Origin: Sphagnum magellanicum
Taxonomy: Eukaryota > Streptophyta > Sphagnopsida > Sphagnales > Sphagnaceae
Length of the DNA stretch: 64,000 nucleotides
NCBI GenBank assembly: GCA_021904315.1
Contig: CM038913.1
Coordinates: 1,053,958-1,117,957 of the forward strand
Direction: 5' to 3'
Shown: piece by piece, positions 49,101 to 63,592 of the stretch
Position numbering within the stretch: position 1 is the first letter of the stretch
How the letters are laid out: the number at the start of each line of letters is the position of its first letter
Notes under the pieces: generated by a model
Databases searched by the model: none
The model's input: the letters and a program-made list of their open reading frames with translations, nothing else
What the model was told of the DNA's origin: nothing
Program-made: the position numbers and the translations under genes

Positions 49101-52100
49101 CACCGATATGTAGGAAGAGAGAAACACCACATACATTACCAAGCAGGGAGCAAGAAGGAATTTTCCAAACACACTCCAAATTCCAATCAAAAAGCTGAAA
49201 GCCCTCTTGTGAACAAGGGATGTCAGAGAAGTCATGGCACGTACCCACAGTACAGAAAATGCAAGCCTCTCAACATCTGCACGTAGAGAACATATATCTG
49301 CAAAGGACCAACCAGATAGTTTTGAGCAACACTGAGTCAGAATTTGTGTAGGTTTTTTTCCTATTGACGATGCATGGAAATTACTCTAAGAAATTATATC
49401 AAAGATAATAATATATACCTTCGGTGAGAGGTTTGGGCAACATATCAATGCGGCGCTCCACCATGTACACTGATGTGCCTCTCTGCGATGCTTCCTCATC
49501 CAGAGGTGTGCCTGGGTGTACAAAATTTGTGACATCGGCAATATCTATTATGCATCCAGAAACTGATCAAGGAATAAAATCACCTTTCTGTGTTTTGAGA
49601 TGGGCTGATTGAGAGAGCGCAACACACAAAGTCAGCAGGGCAGAATGAAGGGGAGAATACCCAATGCACAAAACCCTTCAGGCTGGAGGTGAGACATAAG
49701 AATTGGTTCACCAAAGTACAAAAGTTCCTGAATGGGTGGCAAAGAAACAATTTATGTTTTTATGCGTCTTGCAGAAAGGATACGCACACCAACTTCATAA
49801 AGTCCATTTGGCATGAGTTTACAATGTAGAGCATCATCAATGTCCTTGCAGCCTGTCACAAAGATCCAACCAATCCCAGGTCAATTCTAAATGAATCCCT
49901 TTCAAATCCCACTGACAAACAAAATGAAAGCAAACAGGATGGGCACTTACCAATTGGGTCAACACTGAAGACACGTAAGTTTCGTAGATCCTGCCGCTGC
50001 TGGTGGAGAAGGTCCTGATCTGAGACTGACCATGGCAGTGGAGGAAGGCATGCAAGCACTGCATCTGCAAATGGTCGGCTATTGATGTCATTCTCAATCA
50101 ACAATACCTGCACCAAACCATCCTGCACTCAGTCTCTTTGGATCTAGTCCACCCCCACATTATCCAAGGCCCACCCACTTCAGAGGAAAGAGAAGATCAA
50201 CAGAGTTCTATTAAGTCTATCCCAACCCTTCCCAAGTGTCTACATAACAACTGTCAACTAAAGCCTGGGCACTCCACTGTAATAAATGAGAGCCTAGGCC
50301 AAAGCAAAGGTAAGAAAGGACTAACATCACTCTCAGTAGCACGGTCTCCGATATCTCCAATGGTGCGTACGTAATGACCCGATGGATAACGTGAATTCGG
50401 TTCCCATGAATCAACCGATGCAATAATGCGCTTGTCAATAAGATTGGCCAATTGACGTGTTTGGATGCGAATCTTTGGGATTCGACGATCAGCAGACACA
50501 AATAGTGCATGGACATTGCCACCACTTCCTCCAGGCATCTTCATGGGCTCCAGTGACCCACAATACCTAAAACCCCACACAAAAGCAGAGTTCATTCAAC
50601 AACCCACTGCCTGGAAGGGTGGGCGGAAAGAACAACTGGCTTGCATTCCAGATCAGAACAAACTACCTGTTGATGTGAACTGAGACAGAAAAATTTAACT
50701 TACTGCCTCCAATTGCGCTTGATGATGCCAATGACCCGTCCACAAGGTCGATTGGAGCCAGTCGATTGGGAATTCTCTTGAACTTGTAATTCTCGGGGTG
50801 CATCATCAGCACTGGCTGGAACCAAGCCCACAGGCTCTTCCTCTTCCTCCTCATCTGCAGCAGTGAAAATACATAAATTTCAGCTTGACTGCAAGACTGA
50901 TCATCTCTTGTTTAACAGTACTGATGATGTGAGAGGAAGAGGAAAGACTTTTTTTTGTACTCACCATCTCTGTCTGCAATCTTTCCAGCTTGACTTCCAG
51001 GCAACAAAGACTGTGGCAAGAGCTCCACAGCAACCACATCGCCATCAAAAGCACGGTTCATGTCTTGTCGGCCGTGAATTAGGATCTCCTCTCCGACACT
51101 TTCACTTCCAACATATGCTACAAAAGGATTGTACCGATTGACTCGCAATTTGCCCTGGTGGTATCTTCCTTGATGCAGGCCTGCAGTGATCTCTGACATC
51201 ACTTTGTGCTGTTCACCTCACATACCAAATACAGTGAGAACCAAACAGTGACCCCACCCACATCCCCCATTTCTTCCTCCCCTCAGCAGCAGCAGCTGCT
51301 GCTGCTACAACTGGCTTACAACCAAAAGATAATCTGCACAAATGAACAATGGAAGAAGAGATAATCACAAGCATACCTCTGCATACACCACAGCCTTCTT
51401 ATTTGGACGCAGGTCTTCAGCTTCATTTTTGTCAATGTCCATGGCATCAGACCGAGCCACCAAGTCCAACAACTCTGGCTTCCCCAAGGACTGTACATAT
51501 GCTTGCACTGCAATCAAATCCAGCACCATGCATCAACATCCTCTGACACCAGCCAGCACATCAAAGTGGTCAATTGAGAATCTATATTCCTTGCACAAAC
51601 AAAGCATGGGTCTGTAGATTGTACTTTACTACATTTTACAATGACTCTAAAGTGTGAGGAGGTACCTGTTTCAGAAAGAATGCCACTTTCACGAGCTTTA
51701 CTTCTGTTGTCCATGTCATTCGTCAGAAGTATGACTTTTGCACTTGGCCCCAGATGCTCCTGGTACCATTGTGTTGCCACTCTTATAGCTACAACAAAAA
51801 GATAGATCCTCCCCATGAGACATCCCAAATCCATGGGAATTCAACATACATATGACCATCACCAAACAACACAAAACAGCAGAAAACAGCACAACACAAT
51901 AAGACAAGACTCCAAAACTATTACCACGGTCATTTCGATCATTCGGTGTCTCGCCAGCAAGTGCCTTGATGTACGTATCTCTACATGTTCATGTCAAAAA
52001 ACAGAATGGTAAAAACCCAGATGTCTATGAGATTGCAGAGAAAATTACTCCACAATGATACTTTGAAGGTACCTGGCTGTGTCAGTCTGGTGAAATGTTG

Positions 52101-53267
52101 ACTAACTATGTACTCTCAAAACCATCACAGAACCTAAAGTTGTGAATCCTGTGCAGATCAGGTCCACATTTTTGCAAGTGAGGAACTCGTGAAAAGAATA
52201 AGGCAAAGAAAGAATGAATGAAAAGGGCCTACTTGTGATGTTCATTTGCAAACACAAAAAAGTGGCGGGTTGGATTGTCAATAATGGCTCGCAGGCGATT
52301 GTACAGACTCAGGTTCTTGTTCTTCACCTCCTCCAACACCACTGATAGCACCACCACATCACTAATAATCTCGTTCTCCAAAAGGTCCATCTGTGGAGCC
52401 CACAATCCAACCAGAGACTGAATATCCACAAAGACCAACTGAGAAACCACAATCTGAAAATAACAGAAGAGAAGCAATGGCGATGCAAATCAGACTGCAC
52501 AAAATCATCTCTCCCCCTTACTGATGCTGATTGAACCACTTCAGCAAACTAAAAAAAAGAAAGCAAAAGATAGAAAATCCTCACTTGATGAAGGACAACA
52601 TTGGTATCAACAACAAGAATATTCCCTGCTGTCTGCCGTAAGGCAGCCTTAGATGTGTCACATTCAGGACAAAACAGTGCCCCACATGAGATGTCATCAC
52701 GCAAGTAGTGTTCTCTCACCACCTGCACACACCCAGCAGACGTTTTTCTGTTTCTCAAATTTCTGTGCATCACAAATCTTGGCTATTACTACAACTACTG
52801 TGTTTTCCAGAGATTTGTTTCGTATGCAGAAGTACCAGCAAGCAAACAAGATGAGCTTTTTATAAGGGTAGAGTTTTTACGCTTCCTTACCATCTCCTTT
52901 CCATCGCTCTTCCTCTCCTCTTAATCTAATCTCTCTGCAATTGACAGATTTTCAAAAGAAGGATGATGATGATGCATTTCCTGTTCAACAGAACAGACTG
53001 CAGGGCTGCAAAAAACTTCAAGAAATTGCACCAGATGGTCCTTACATCTAGGGTTTAAGGAGCTCCAGGACATTCTTTGCCGCTCGTTGACGGGCCAATG
53101 ATACCGGCAGTTCTCGATGCTCTTCCCTTGAATCCAGAGACCAGAAAGAAGATGGAAACGAGCGTGAAGAATACCCTAAAATACATAACGAAAGAGGTTT
53201 TGGAGAAACAAACCTTGATCACTCTGCCATGCCGTGTCTTCCTCACGAACGACTTGTTCGACAACAT
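46129..53267 (-). CDS. RRP44A: RRP44/DIS3, catalytic exonuclease/endonuclease subunit of the RNA exosome
   Basis: Twenty-four coding exons, from 53267-53214 (exon 1) to 46351-46129 (exon 24), give 942 aa; Arabidopsis RRP44A is about 933 aa. Exons 2-23 are 52722-52585, 52390-52233, 51980-51925, 51788-51666, 51507-51377, 51208-50965, 50854-50704, 50566-50326, 50107-49951, 49852-49784, 49544-49419, 49297-49245, 49012-48906, 48624-48570, 48399-48300, 48137-48026, 47810-47690, 47548-47489, 47374-47269, 47102-47007, 46810-46729 and 46620-46555. All borders are GT-AG and all phases close. The PIN domain has VVDTN (D57), EEVKNKN and LLTND, with the CR3 cysteines CGALFCPEC before it. The RNB active site [13 protein letters not shown] is intact (D482, D488, D490, D491). 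[13 protein letters not shown] and a C-terminal S1-type region ([11 protein letters not shown]) follow. It degrades RNA 3' to 5' in nucleus and cytoplasm. Confidence 0.96.
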
Positions 53268-54003
53268 CACGACCTTCCTTTTGTTAAACCCACAACTTTG
53301 CAGCAACAAATTGGTCCGTCCCCGCGATTGCCGCTACTTGATTTCAGCTCAAGATTGAAGCTGCGCGCCTCCTTCAGGAACACCCAAATCTCGCTACTCT
53401 CTCTTTCTCGCTGTTCCTGACGACATTGCAATCTCCTAACAAAGAGAGAGATCGCACCTTGAACCCTAACCCTAACCCTAATTTTTGTTTCCAGATTCTT
53501 GGCTTTCTTGGTCGATTTTCTTTCAGGCATTTCGAGTCATTTAGATTCTTCTGTTTATTTAGGAATATGCGATCAGATTGCACCCTTGTGTGCAGGTTTC
53601 GGAGCTTTTTTCGAGGAAAATTTTGCATCAGTTTTCGGGGTGCTTGTGACCGCAAAGTCCTCAGGTTTTGGACTCATCATCATCTTCATCTTTGTGGTTT
53701 TTTTTGTTTTCTGTAGAACCGGTTTAAGATTCTCTAGTCCTTGCTCTCTAGCTCTTGCCAAGAGCGATTCAGTTTCTGCTCAAAACAGCGGAATGTTGAG
53801 TTTGGATTGAAAGCAAAATCAAAGGGAAGTGGGGGTGCTGGACAATGCAAATGGGTAGTATGGAACTTCGGAACCAACTGCGAATTCATATCACAGGGAG
53901 GAAACGGATCCAACACCGTTTTCGCAATTTTAAATCGAAGCGCTGTGTAGCCGAGAGACGAGGGGAAGTGCCAGCCCAGTGAGTAACGAGACGCAACGTA
54001 GCC
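53268..54003. promoter_or_regulatory. Divergent promoter region between RRP44 and the retropepsin-like ORF
   Basis: The 736 bp between two outward-facing start codons must hold the RRP44 promoter and leader. It contains a telobox cluster. A plus-strand frame at 53499-53810 lacks an ATG and is hydrophobic; I do not take it as a gene. Confidence 0.5.
53462..53482 (-). promoter_or_regulatory. Triple telobox upstream of RRP44
   Basis: AACCCTAACCCTAACCCTAA on the plus strand, about 195 bp upstream of the RRP44 ATG. It is a motif-level call. Confidence 0.6.
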
Positions 54004-54567
54004 ATGATATCTGTGAGGTCGAAGATGAGCCCAGGGGCGCTCAGCACAAAGCTCCGGCAACTTCAGAGAAGGTTCACCAGGGTGTCGCCCGTGCTCTTGA
54101 TCGATGCCGTCCGGCCCACTGTCCATCGAGAGGTGCTGCTCACGTCACTCGACTTTCCAGACTACTTCGTGGATATGGCGCACCCCGAGGACTATGTCGT
54201 CTCAGAGCGACGTATGGACCCTTACTTGATAGAGAACACCGTTCCCCACCACCACAGACTACTGCTGAGAGTGTCCTTGGAGGCGCGACCAGGCACTTTT
54301 GCGGTTATGACCTTCGTTCTGGACACAGGAGCCTCGTCTGCTGTTTACTTTGGCCGGCGCGCTATGCAGCTCATGCACAAGGTTGGTCGCCTCAGGGAAG
54401 ACGACCTTGGTGTCGTATACCTGGACGCCCCTCTCGGCCGCTGCGCCGTTCTAGAGACACCCGCCACCCACCAGCCGGCAAACATCCTCGGCCTTGACAT
54501 GCTCAAGAAATTCAAGCTGCAGTTGGGGTTGCCGCCGGTTCTCGGCACCAACGTACCGTATCTGTGA
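54004..54567 (+). CDS. Orphan ORF with retropepsin-like aspartic protease domain
   Basis: An ATG-started intronless frame encodes 187 aa. Residues 1 to about 85 are basic and of unknown type (LRQLQRRFTRVSPVLL, then DFPDYFVDMAHPEDYV). Residues about 86-178 look like one retropepsin lobe: LLLRVSLEARPGTFAVMTF, the active-site motif FVLDTGASSAVYF (D108), and near the end ANILGLDMLKKFKLQLG, which fits the hydrophobic-hydrophobic-Gly element of the fold. Such domains work as dimers in retroelements and in cellular proteins such as DDI1. No reverse transcriptase, integrase, long terminal repeats or zinc knuckle lie nearby. The frame is visibly GC-rich compared with the AT-rich DNA after it. It could be a domesticated retroelement protease, a transferred gene or a lineage-specific gene. 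Confidence 0.6.
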   Translation: MISVRSKMSPGALSTKLRQLQRRFTRVSPVLLIDAVRPTVHREVLLTSLDFPDYFVDMAHPEDYVVSERRMDPYLIENTVPHHHRLLLRVSLEARPGTFAVMTFVLDTGASSAVYFGRRAMQLMHKVGRLREDDLGVVYLDAPLGRCAVLETPATHQPANILGLDMLKKFKLQLGLPPVLGTNVPYL

Positions 54568-57099
54568 GTGTAAACAGGATGCTCAATGGCATCGAGCCTC
54601 CCGTTTGGCGCAGCGCAGAAGCTTGCCATGAACAGTAATGCTCCAAAGAGATGTTGTAGCCCTGCACTTGGCGCTTCCAACGCCACCAAACCCGCTCAAA
54701 TCTGTCCAGATATTGTCTTTGGAAGTGAAGGGGGCAAGTGTTCCGTGATAGCAGTTAAAATATGACAGTTTGTGTTCTGGAGTTCAAGATCTTTGGACGT
54801 TGCTGCATTGCGGATGGAGTTTAAAGTTTTGTAAAGCTTCAGTTGACACACTCATATAGCTTTTTTAAATACTTAAAATGGATAAAAAAATGAGGAAGAT
54901 ATAGGCTTTGAAAGTAGAGGGGGGTCAAATGTTCTAATGACAAGCTCGGTCTCTTCTTGCGCCTTTGTCTCTGTAGAGCTTCAGTTGGCACACCCATGGC
55001 TATGAAAATCTTTTGAAACGGACAAGAAATGAAGAAGATATTGGAAGTGTTTGATGATAGAGTAATGCTTTGTGATGGGTGTGTCTATTTGTTTTTGCCT
55101 CAGTTCTGGGGTCTGGCTGCTTGATTGTGGAGATGAACAGGGATTGGGTCTGTACTCTACCCTCATCAAGAAAACAGAGAGGGATATAAGGAGATGGTGC
55201 AGAAAGTTAATGACTTGTGTGGTAAGTTTGTCCTTCCATAGCTTCCCCTACCACTTTGGTGCAGGTGTAAACATTGCATTTCTTTCACATTTACACTCAG
55301 TCATTTTGGTTTTTTGTTCTCAAATCGGCAGGCTGAAGAAACTAGTTTAAACTAACAGATGTAGGGTTGTTGGATATTGGATATTTGGTTGTCTGGTGTC
55401 TATGGTCTGGGGATGGTCAGGGATGAAGGAATCAGACACAGGCTTAGCGGTGCCCAGTGAATGGGATCTTGTTTCTGACAAACAAATGATGCAAGAAGAG
55501 CAGCCTTTGCAGGTAGGGTTCTCATAGGATCACCTGCTCCTCTTGTACCGATCGATTGCTTTGCTTTTGAAACTTGTGCTAAATTCTTTGAGAGCTTTTC
55601 CCATCTGCTGCTTTTTTCAAGTTTGCCTTTTGTATGCTTTCCTGCTCACCTTCTGAAGAATCCGTGGTCTCACTCTGACCTGATGTTCATCCCTGCACTA
55701 TTCATTTCCAAATTTTCTGAAAAGCTTTTTGGAAGAAGCTTTGTAAACCTGATGTATCATGTCATCAAGGACTAAAGAAATTTCTGACAGTTTGTATCTC
55801 TTTCTCTCTGTCTTTCATCTCAGTGACGATGTGGATGGATTCCGGCTTCTAGAATTTCTTCACCAAATCAGAAGCTTGAGGTTAGCTTGAATGTGGAGGT
55901 ATTTTTCAGTAAATTTTGATGCAGATTCTTTGATCTGTTTTTTTCTTCATCGAATTTTTGTCTTGGAAACCATGTCTGCTATGCACTATATTATTCTCTT
56001 ATCACTACCATTTGACTGTTTTTCATGCAACTATAGCATGCTGCAGATCACAGAAACCTGTTGCCTGACATTGTGAGTTCTCTGATTCCAGATCATTTGT
56101 TGAAACTATCATCAATCTGGATTCAGATTCTTTGTGCTGAGGATCTTCAAGCTTTAGCAAATGATTGATTCTAACTACGGGATTATGTTTGGACGATACA
56201 TTAGGTTGTGAGCTACATACAAAAGATGGCAGTGCACAAGGAGGCCAGTGATTGGCAACAACACAGGAAATGAGGATGACACTTACTTGGCTTGCTTGCT
56301 TGCTGTGCACGTTTGCGTTTCTTTTTTGGGGTTTTGTGGGGTCTCTCAAGGTTTACCTGATTTGCCAGAAAGGTGTAAAAACTGGGATTATGTGTTGCTG
56401 CTGCCTTTTTCAGATCCTTTGGTTTCCAATTCATTTGGGAAAGTAGTCAGGAAGTCAGACTGACTGGGTTTTTGCTTTTTTTCTTTCCCCATGGTCTTTG
56501 ATTCCTTCACCCCATTGGCACCAGAAGTGAATCTTCTTCTGTGGACCCCCCCTCGCCCCAACCCACATGCAGCTGCATCATAAGCACTTGAGGACAAAAG
56601 ACAAAAAGGGAGGGTTATGTTTTCTCTACGTGGTGTGCTCCAAAAGCTTGCTTGCTGGATGGTTTTGCAAATCCACCATAGCCAAAGAAATCTTTGTGCA
56701 CCAGAATCTCTGCACTCATGGCCAACTTCCTGAATTCTTTAAAAACTACCATGGCAAGCACGTGGACCTTTTCTTCAATCTCCAGATGTGGGCAAGCATG
56801 CAATAGATCTGTTATGCTGTTTCTTCACTGAGAGACTCCATCTCTAGATGAGATTCATTAGCGATTTTTTCTCTTTCCTTTTTGCTCATCAATCAATCCA
56901 GCAAGGACCCATAATGATCCGCCTGAAGAACATGTGTGTGGAGATCTCAGTCATACGAATTGAAAACCCAAATCTGCTTGCGGGATCTTTTGCAACTGGT
57001 GGATAATGGTTCCGCAAAACCCTAAACCCTATCGAGCAAACTCTTCCCCGTGAGAACCCCCTTCTTCTTCCGAGGAAGGCTGTGTTTTTGTGAAGTCCT
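54568..57099. other. Intergenic DNA, no gene seen
   Basis: About 2.5 kb of mixed composition. The first part may be the 3' UTR of the retropepsin-like ORF. Frames are short and unrecognised. A telobox pair (AAACCCTAAACCCT) lies at 57017-57030, just before the satellite region. Confidence 0.45.
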
Positions 57100-57440
57100 G
57101 AAAAGCTGATTCGACGTCTCAAAAAGTTGTTCGACGAATTTTGATATCTGAAGACCAAACAGCGGTTCTGCCGAAGTCGACGTCTCAAAAGGCGTTTCGC
57201 TTCAGAGTAGTTTTGATAGGTATCTCGAAACAAACAGGATTCGAGATGTCGAATAGCCGTTTTTGACATCCCGATAGATGTGGTAGCGAGTTTTGACATC
57301 TTGAAAGCTGTGGGAGCGAGTTTTGGCATCTCGAAATATGTGGGAGTGAGTTTTGACATCTCAAGAAACAAAAAGATTTTGGGGATCATGAAAAGCAGAT
57401 TTGACATCTTGAAAATTCTCAAACTGAATTAGTTTTGGCA
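57100..57440 (-). repeat. Satellite-like repeat block, left part (30-bp period)
   Basis: Variants of GACATCTCGAA recur. Between about 57260 and 57370 they sit about 30 bp apart, in units like GAGTTTTGACATCTTGAAAG followed by TGTGGGAG. Both orientations of the core occur (TTCGAGATGTCGAA near 57240). The block stays open in one minus-strand frame but shows no domain. Confidence 0.8.
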
Positions 57441-57690
57441 TCTCGAACAAGGGGTTGTGTCACATAGTGGCCTTGGCATTTACATTAAAACTTATCTTGA
57501 CCCAAAAGAAGAATTATGGAAACTCCAGTTCAGTTCTGTTACTTGAAAAAAAATTGAGAACCTAGTTTCAGTTCCAAACCCAGTTCTCAAAATTAGACCC
57601 AGATCCAGTTTGGTTTTTGCTAAACTGGAATCAAAACCTGTGGTTCTAACCTGCCAAACTGGGCATGGACTCAATACTGGTTTCAACCTC
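57441..57690 (+). repeat. Dispersed repeat, copy 2, interrupting the satellite block
   Basis: 57441-57522 matches 27412-27497. The rest to about 57690 has a different base pattern (AACTGG/CCAGTT-rich, with GAACCTAGTTTCAGTTCC) and no GACATC core, so the whole 250 bp may be one insertion into the array. Its right edge is uncertain. Confidence 0.55.
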
Positions 57691-57714
57691 AGTTCAAGAT
57701 CCCGAAGTGGTTTT

Positions 57715-58175
57715 GACCTCTCAAATAATTGATTTGAGATTTCCAAAAAAGTAACATTCGACATCTTGAAATATCTGGAAAGAGAGTTTGGACGTTTTGA
57801 CATCTCGAAGAAAGCATTCCAGATCCCGAAAAGGATCTTCAAAACTCTTGAACAAGTTTCAACATCTCGAACAAATTATTCCGGATCCCCCGAAAAGGTG
57901 ATTCGATGTCTTGAAAAATCTCGAATAAGTTTCGACATCTCGAAAAACAAACGGTTCCAGATCTCGAAATTGAGATTCGACATCTTGAAAACTCTTCAAC
58001 AAGTTTTAACATCTCGAACAAAGAATTCCGGGTCCAGATAAGACGATTCGACGTCTTGAAAAATCTCGAACGAGTTTCGACATCTCGAACAACCAACGAT
58101 TCCAGATCCCGAAAATGAGGTTCGACGTCTCGAACAGAAGAAAGTACGTTCGACATCTCGAACCTTCTTCAGCTC
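57715..58175 (+). repeat. Satellite-like tandem array, right part (71-74 bp units)
   Basis: Units start GTTTCGACATCTCGAACAA or variants at about 57794, 57855, 57929, 58003, 58074 and 58148 (steps 61, 74, 74, 71 and 74). Each unit then has ATTCCAGATCCCGAAAA and GATTCGACGTCTTGAAAA. The core GACATCTCGAA thus occurs about twice per unit. The array ends about 710 bp before the FtsH start codon. Confidence 0.88.
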
Positions 58176-61631
<3,456 letters not shown>

Positions 61632-62362
61632 AGCTTCAAAGAAGGTACAGATCTTAATTCCGAGAAGAAAGTGAAGTATTCTTTATGTATGAAAAATTCA
61701 CCAGTGATTCAAGATTTGACTGTAAGAAAAACATTTATGAGCAATGAGTGATCAACTCTTGCACAGAATTGTGGTAATTTGCAACCTGCTTCATCATCCC
61801 TCTTCTCTGCTTGGACTCTTTGCTCCTAGTTATTAGTCACAGATGTGTATCTCACTCATATCAGCTGCTCACAAACAGAGATTTACGTTGAGTTTTACAA
61901 ATCATAACAAATCCAAGAGGTTTTATCCACTACCCCTCAAGTGGTTTTGCTAAATTTCTGTGAAAAATTCAGTTAGCAACCAGGTACCAAACTCAGATAC
62001 AAGCTTCCTAAACTCTTCTTAACATCAAAGTAATTTTTCTTTGCTACTTACAAGGAACTTGTTGGTATCGAGGTAGCATTGTACAATACCAACATTGGTT
62101 CAAACACAATTTATTAGATGTCAATAGATCAAAAAGATTCTTTCATCTTGTATTTCCATTCTGCTATAATTTTGATGTTATTATGTTGTAATATTCACAA
62201 GTATACAAATTTTCCATGCATTGGAGCTATCCATAAAGTCACCCTCTGTTTCATCCCCTATCTCCTCTGCTTTTGCCCCCTATCCCCTCTTTCAGTGATA
62301 TCCGCAAAGTAAAGAAATTTTATTAAATCTGGGTATGAAATGCTGAAACTCAGCATTTAACA

Positions 62363-62482
62363 CACAAGGTTCAAGAGTATTTATAGTAGTTGTACAGGTA
62401 GGAGCTGTGAAAATATATGTAGCACAAGGTTCGAGAGTAATTATAGTAGTTGTACAGGTAGGAATAAGGAAAATATATGTAG
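62363..62482 (+). repeat. 60-bp tandem duplication
   Basis: Two copies of exactly 60-bp period: CACAAGGTTCAAGAGTATTT and CACAAGGTTCGAGAGTAATT begin the units, then ATAGTAGTTGTACAGGTAGG and AAAATATATGTAG are shared. About seven differences separate the copies. Confidence 0.88.
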
Positions 62483-63478
62483 TAGCAGTCGAGGCGAGCA
62501 GGAAAAAGGAAAGACAGGACGAAACTCAGTTTACCACCAAAATTGGTGGAAAATCTAGTTTCCGTCCTAGTTATTTCCTTTTGTAAAATTTTCATTTCCA
62601 GTTTCGCGTTTGATGCCCTATCTTGCCGAAACTGGCCGTTCTCGCCCCCTAATTGCTTGACTTTACGGATAACTCTATTGTATATATTTAATTAGGTAAT
62701 CTTTTTGAAAATCCTATGAATATAATATCAAAGTTTGTACAATCTATCAAGATTATAGATCACTATTTAACAATTTTTCACTTCTTGAATTGGCATACTT
62801 ATTTGTTAATTTCATTTTTAGACAATTTTTTGAATTTACCTCTTGACCTAATCTTTACAACTACATAATCACAAAGTCATAACAATCACTATTTCTAAAA
62901 GCTAATCTTGAGTTCTAAAGCAGTGTTTTTATTTTGGTGAATTTCCACACTGCAGTGATAGAGAAAACAAATTTGAATTGGAGTATTTTGTCATAGATGC
63001 TTCATTTTTTTTCGTCAAAATTAAACAAAAGAATTAGAGAAAATTTGATTTTTGAAGAAATGTCATCAATTTTTAATTGCTCAAAAGTATGTTCCCACTT
63101 TGCCTTATTATTTGGAGAAAACTTTAGGTGGAACTATAAAAATTGGTGTGAATAAAATGTTAAATCTATGTTGAGATGGTTAGTGCCTCCTTCTACTTAA
63201 GAAAATTGCAAAAAGAAAAACACTCCTACAAAATAAATGCAAACACATATTACCTATAGAAATATATTCAAATGTGCACACTCATCAAGGCTAAATAATC
63301 ACCCATAGAAATTTCAAATGTTGTATAGTATTTGATATGTGTTTCATTAGGTAGCTAGCATCCCTCCAACATGGAATCCCAAGATTGAGTTTTGAATGAA
63401 GGACCTCAATGCAAAAAAAAAAACCCCGTTGGTAACTGCCATGATTGAGGAATAATTTAGGTGTGGGTATTTATGTAT

Positions 63479-63592
63479 AGGAGAAGGGCTTGAGTAAAGG
63501 CCCTTCCGTGATTTGAGATCTGTGCCCAAGGCCGATAGGCCAAGGAAATAGGTCGAAAATCATAGAAGGGCCTGTACTCAAGTCCTTCTCCT
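63479..63592. repeat. Long inverted repeat, 36-bp arms
   Basis: The arm 63479-63514 (AGGAGAAGGGCTTGAGTAAA...) pairs with 63557-63592 at 31 of 36 positions; the loop is 42 bp. It could be the ends of a small MITE or a foldback transcript. No target duplication was identified. Confidence 0.7.

Noticed and set aside
53499-53810. Hydrophobic plus-strand frame in the RRP44 leader
   Set aside because: It has no ATG at its start, no recognisable family and lies in the divergent promoter.
62060-62094. TGTTGGTAT...ATACCAACA as a possible copia LTR
   Set aside because: The interval is only 35 bp and no primer-binding site, polypurine tract or second LTR was seen; it is just a small inverted repeat.
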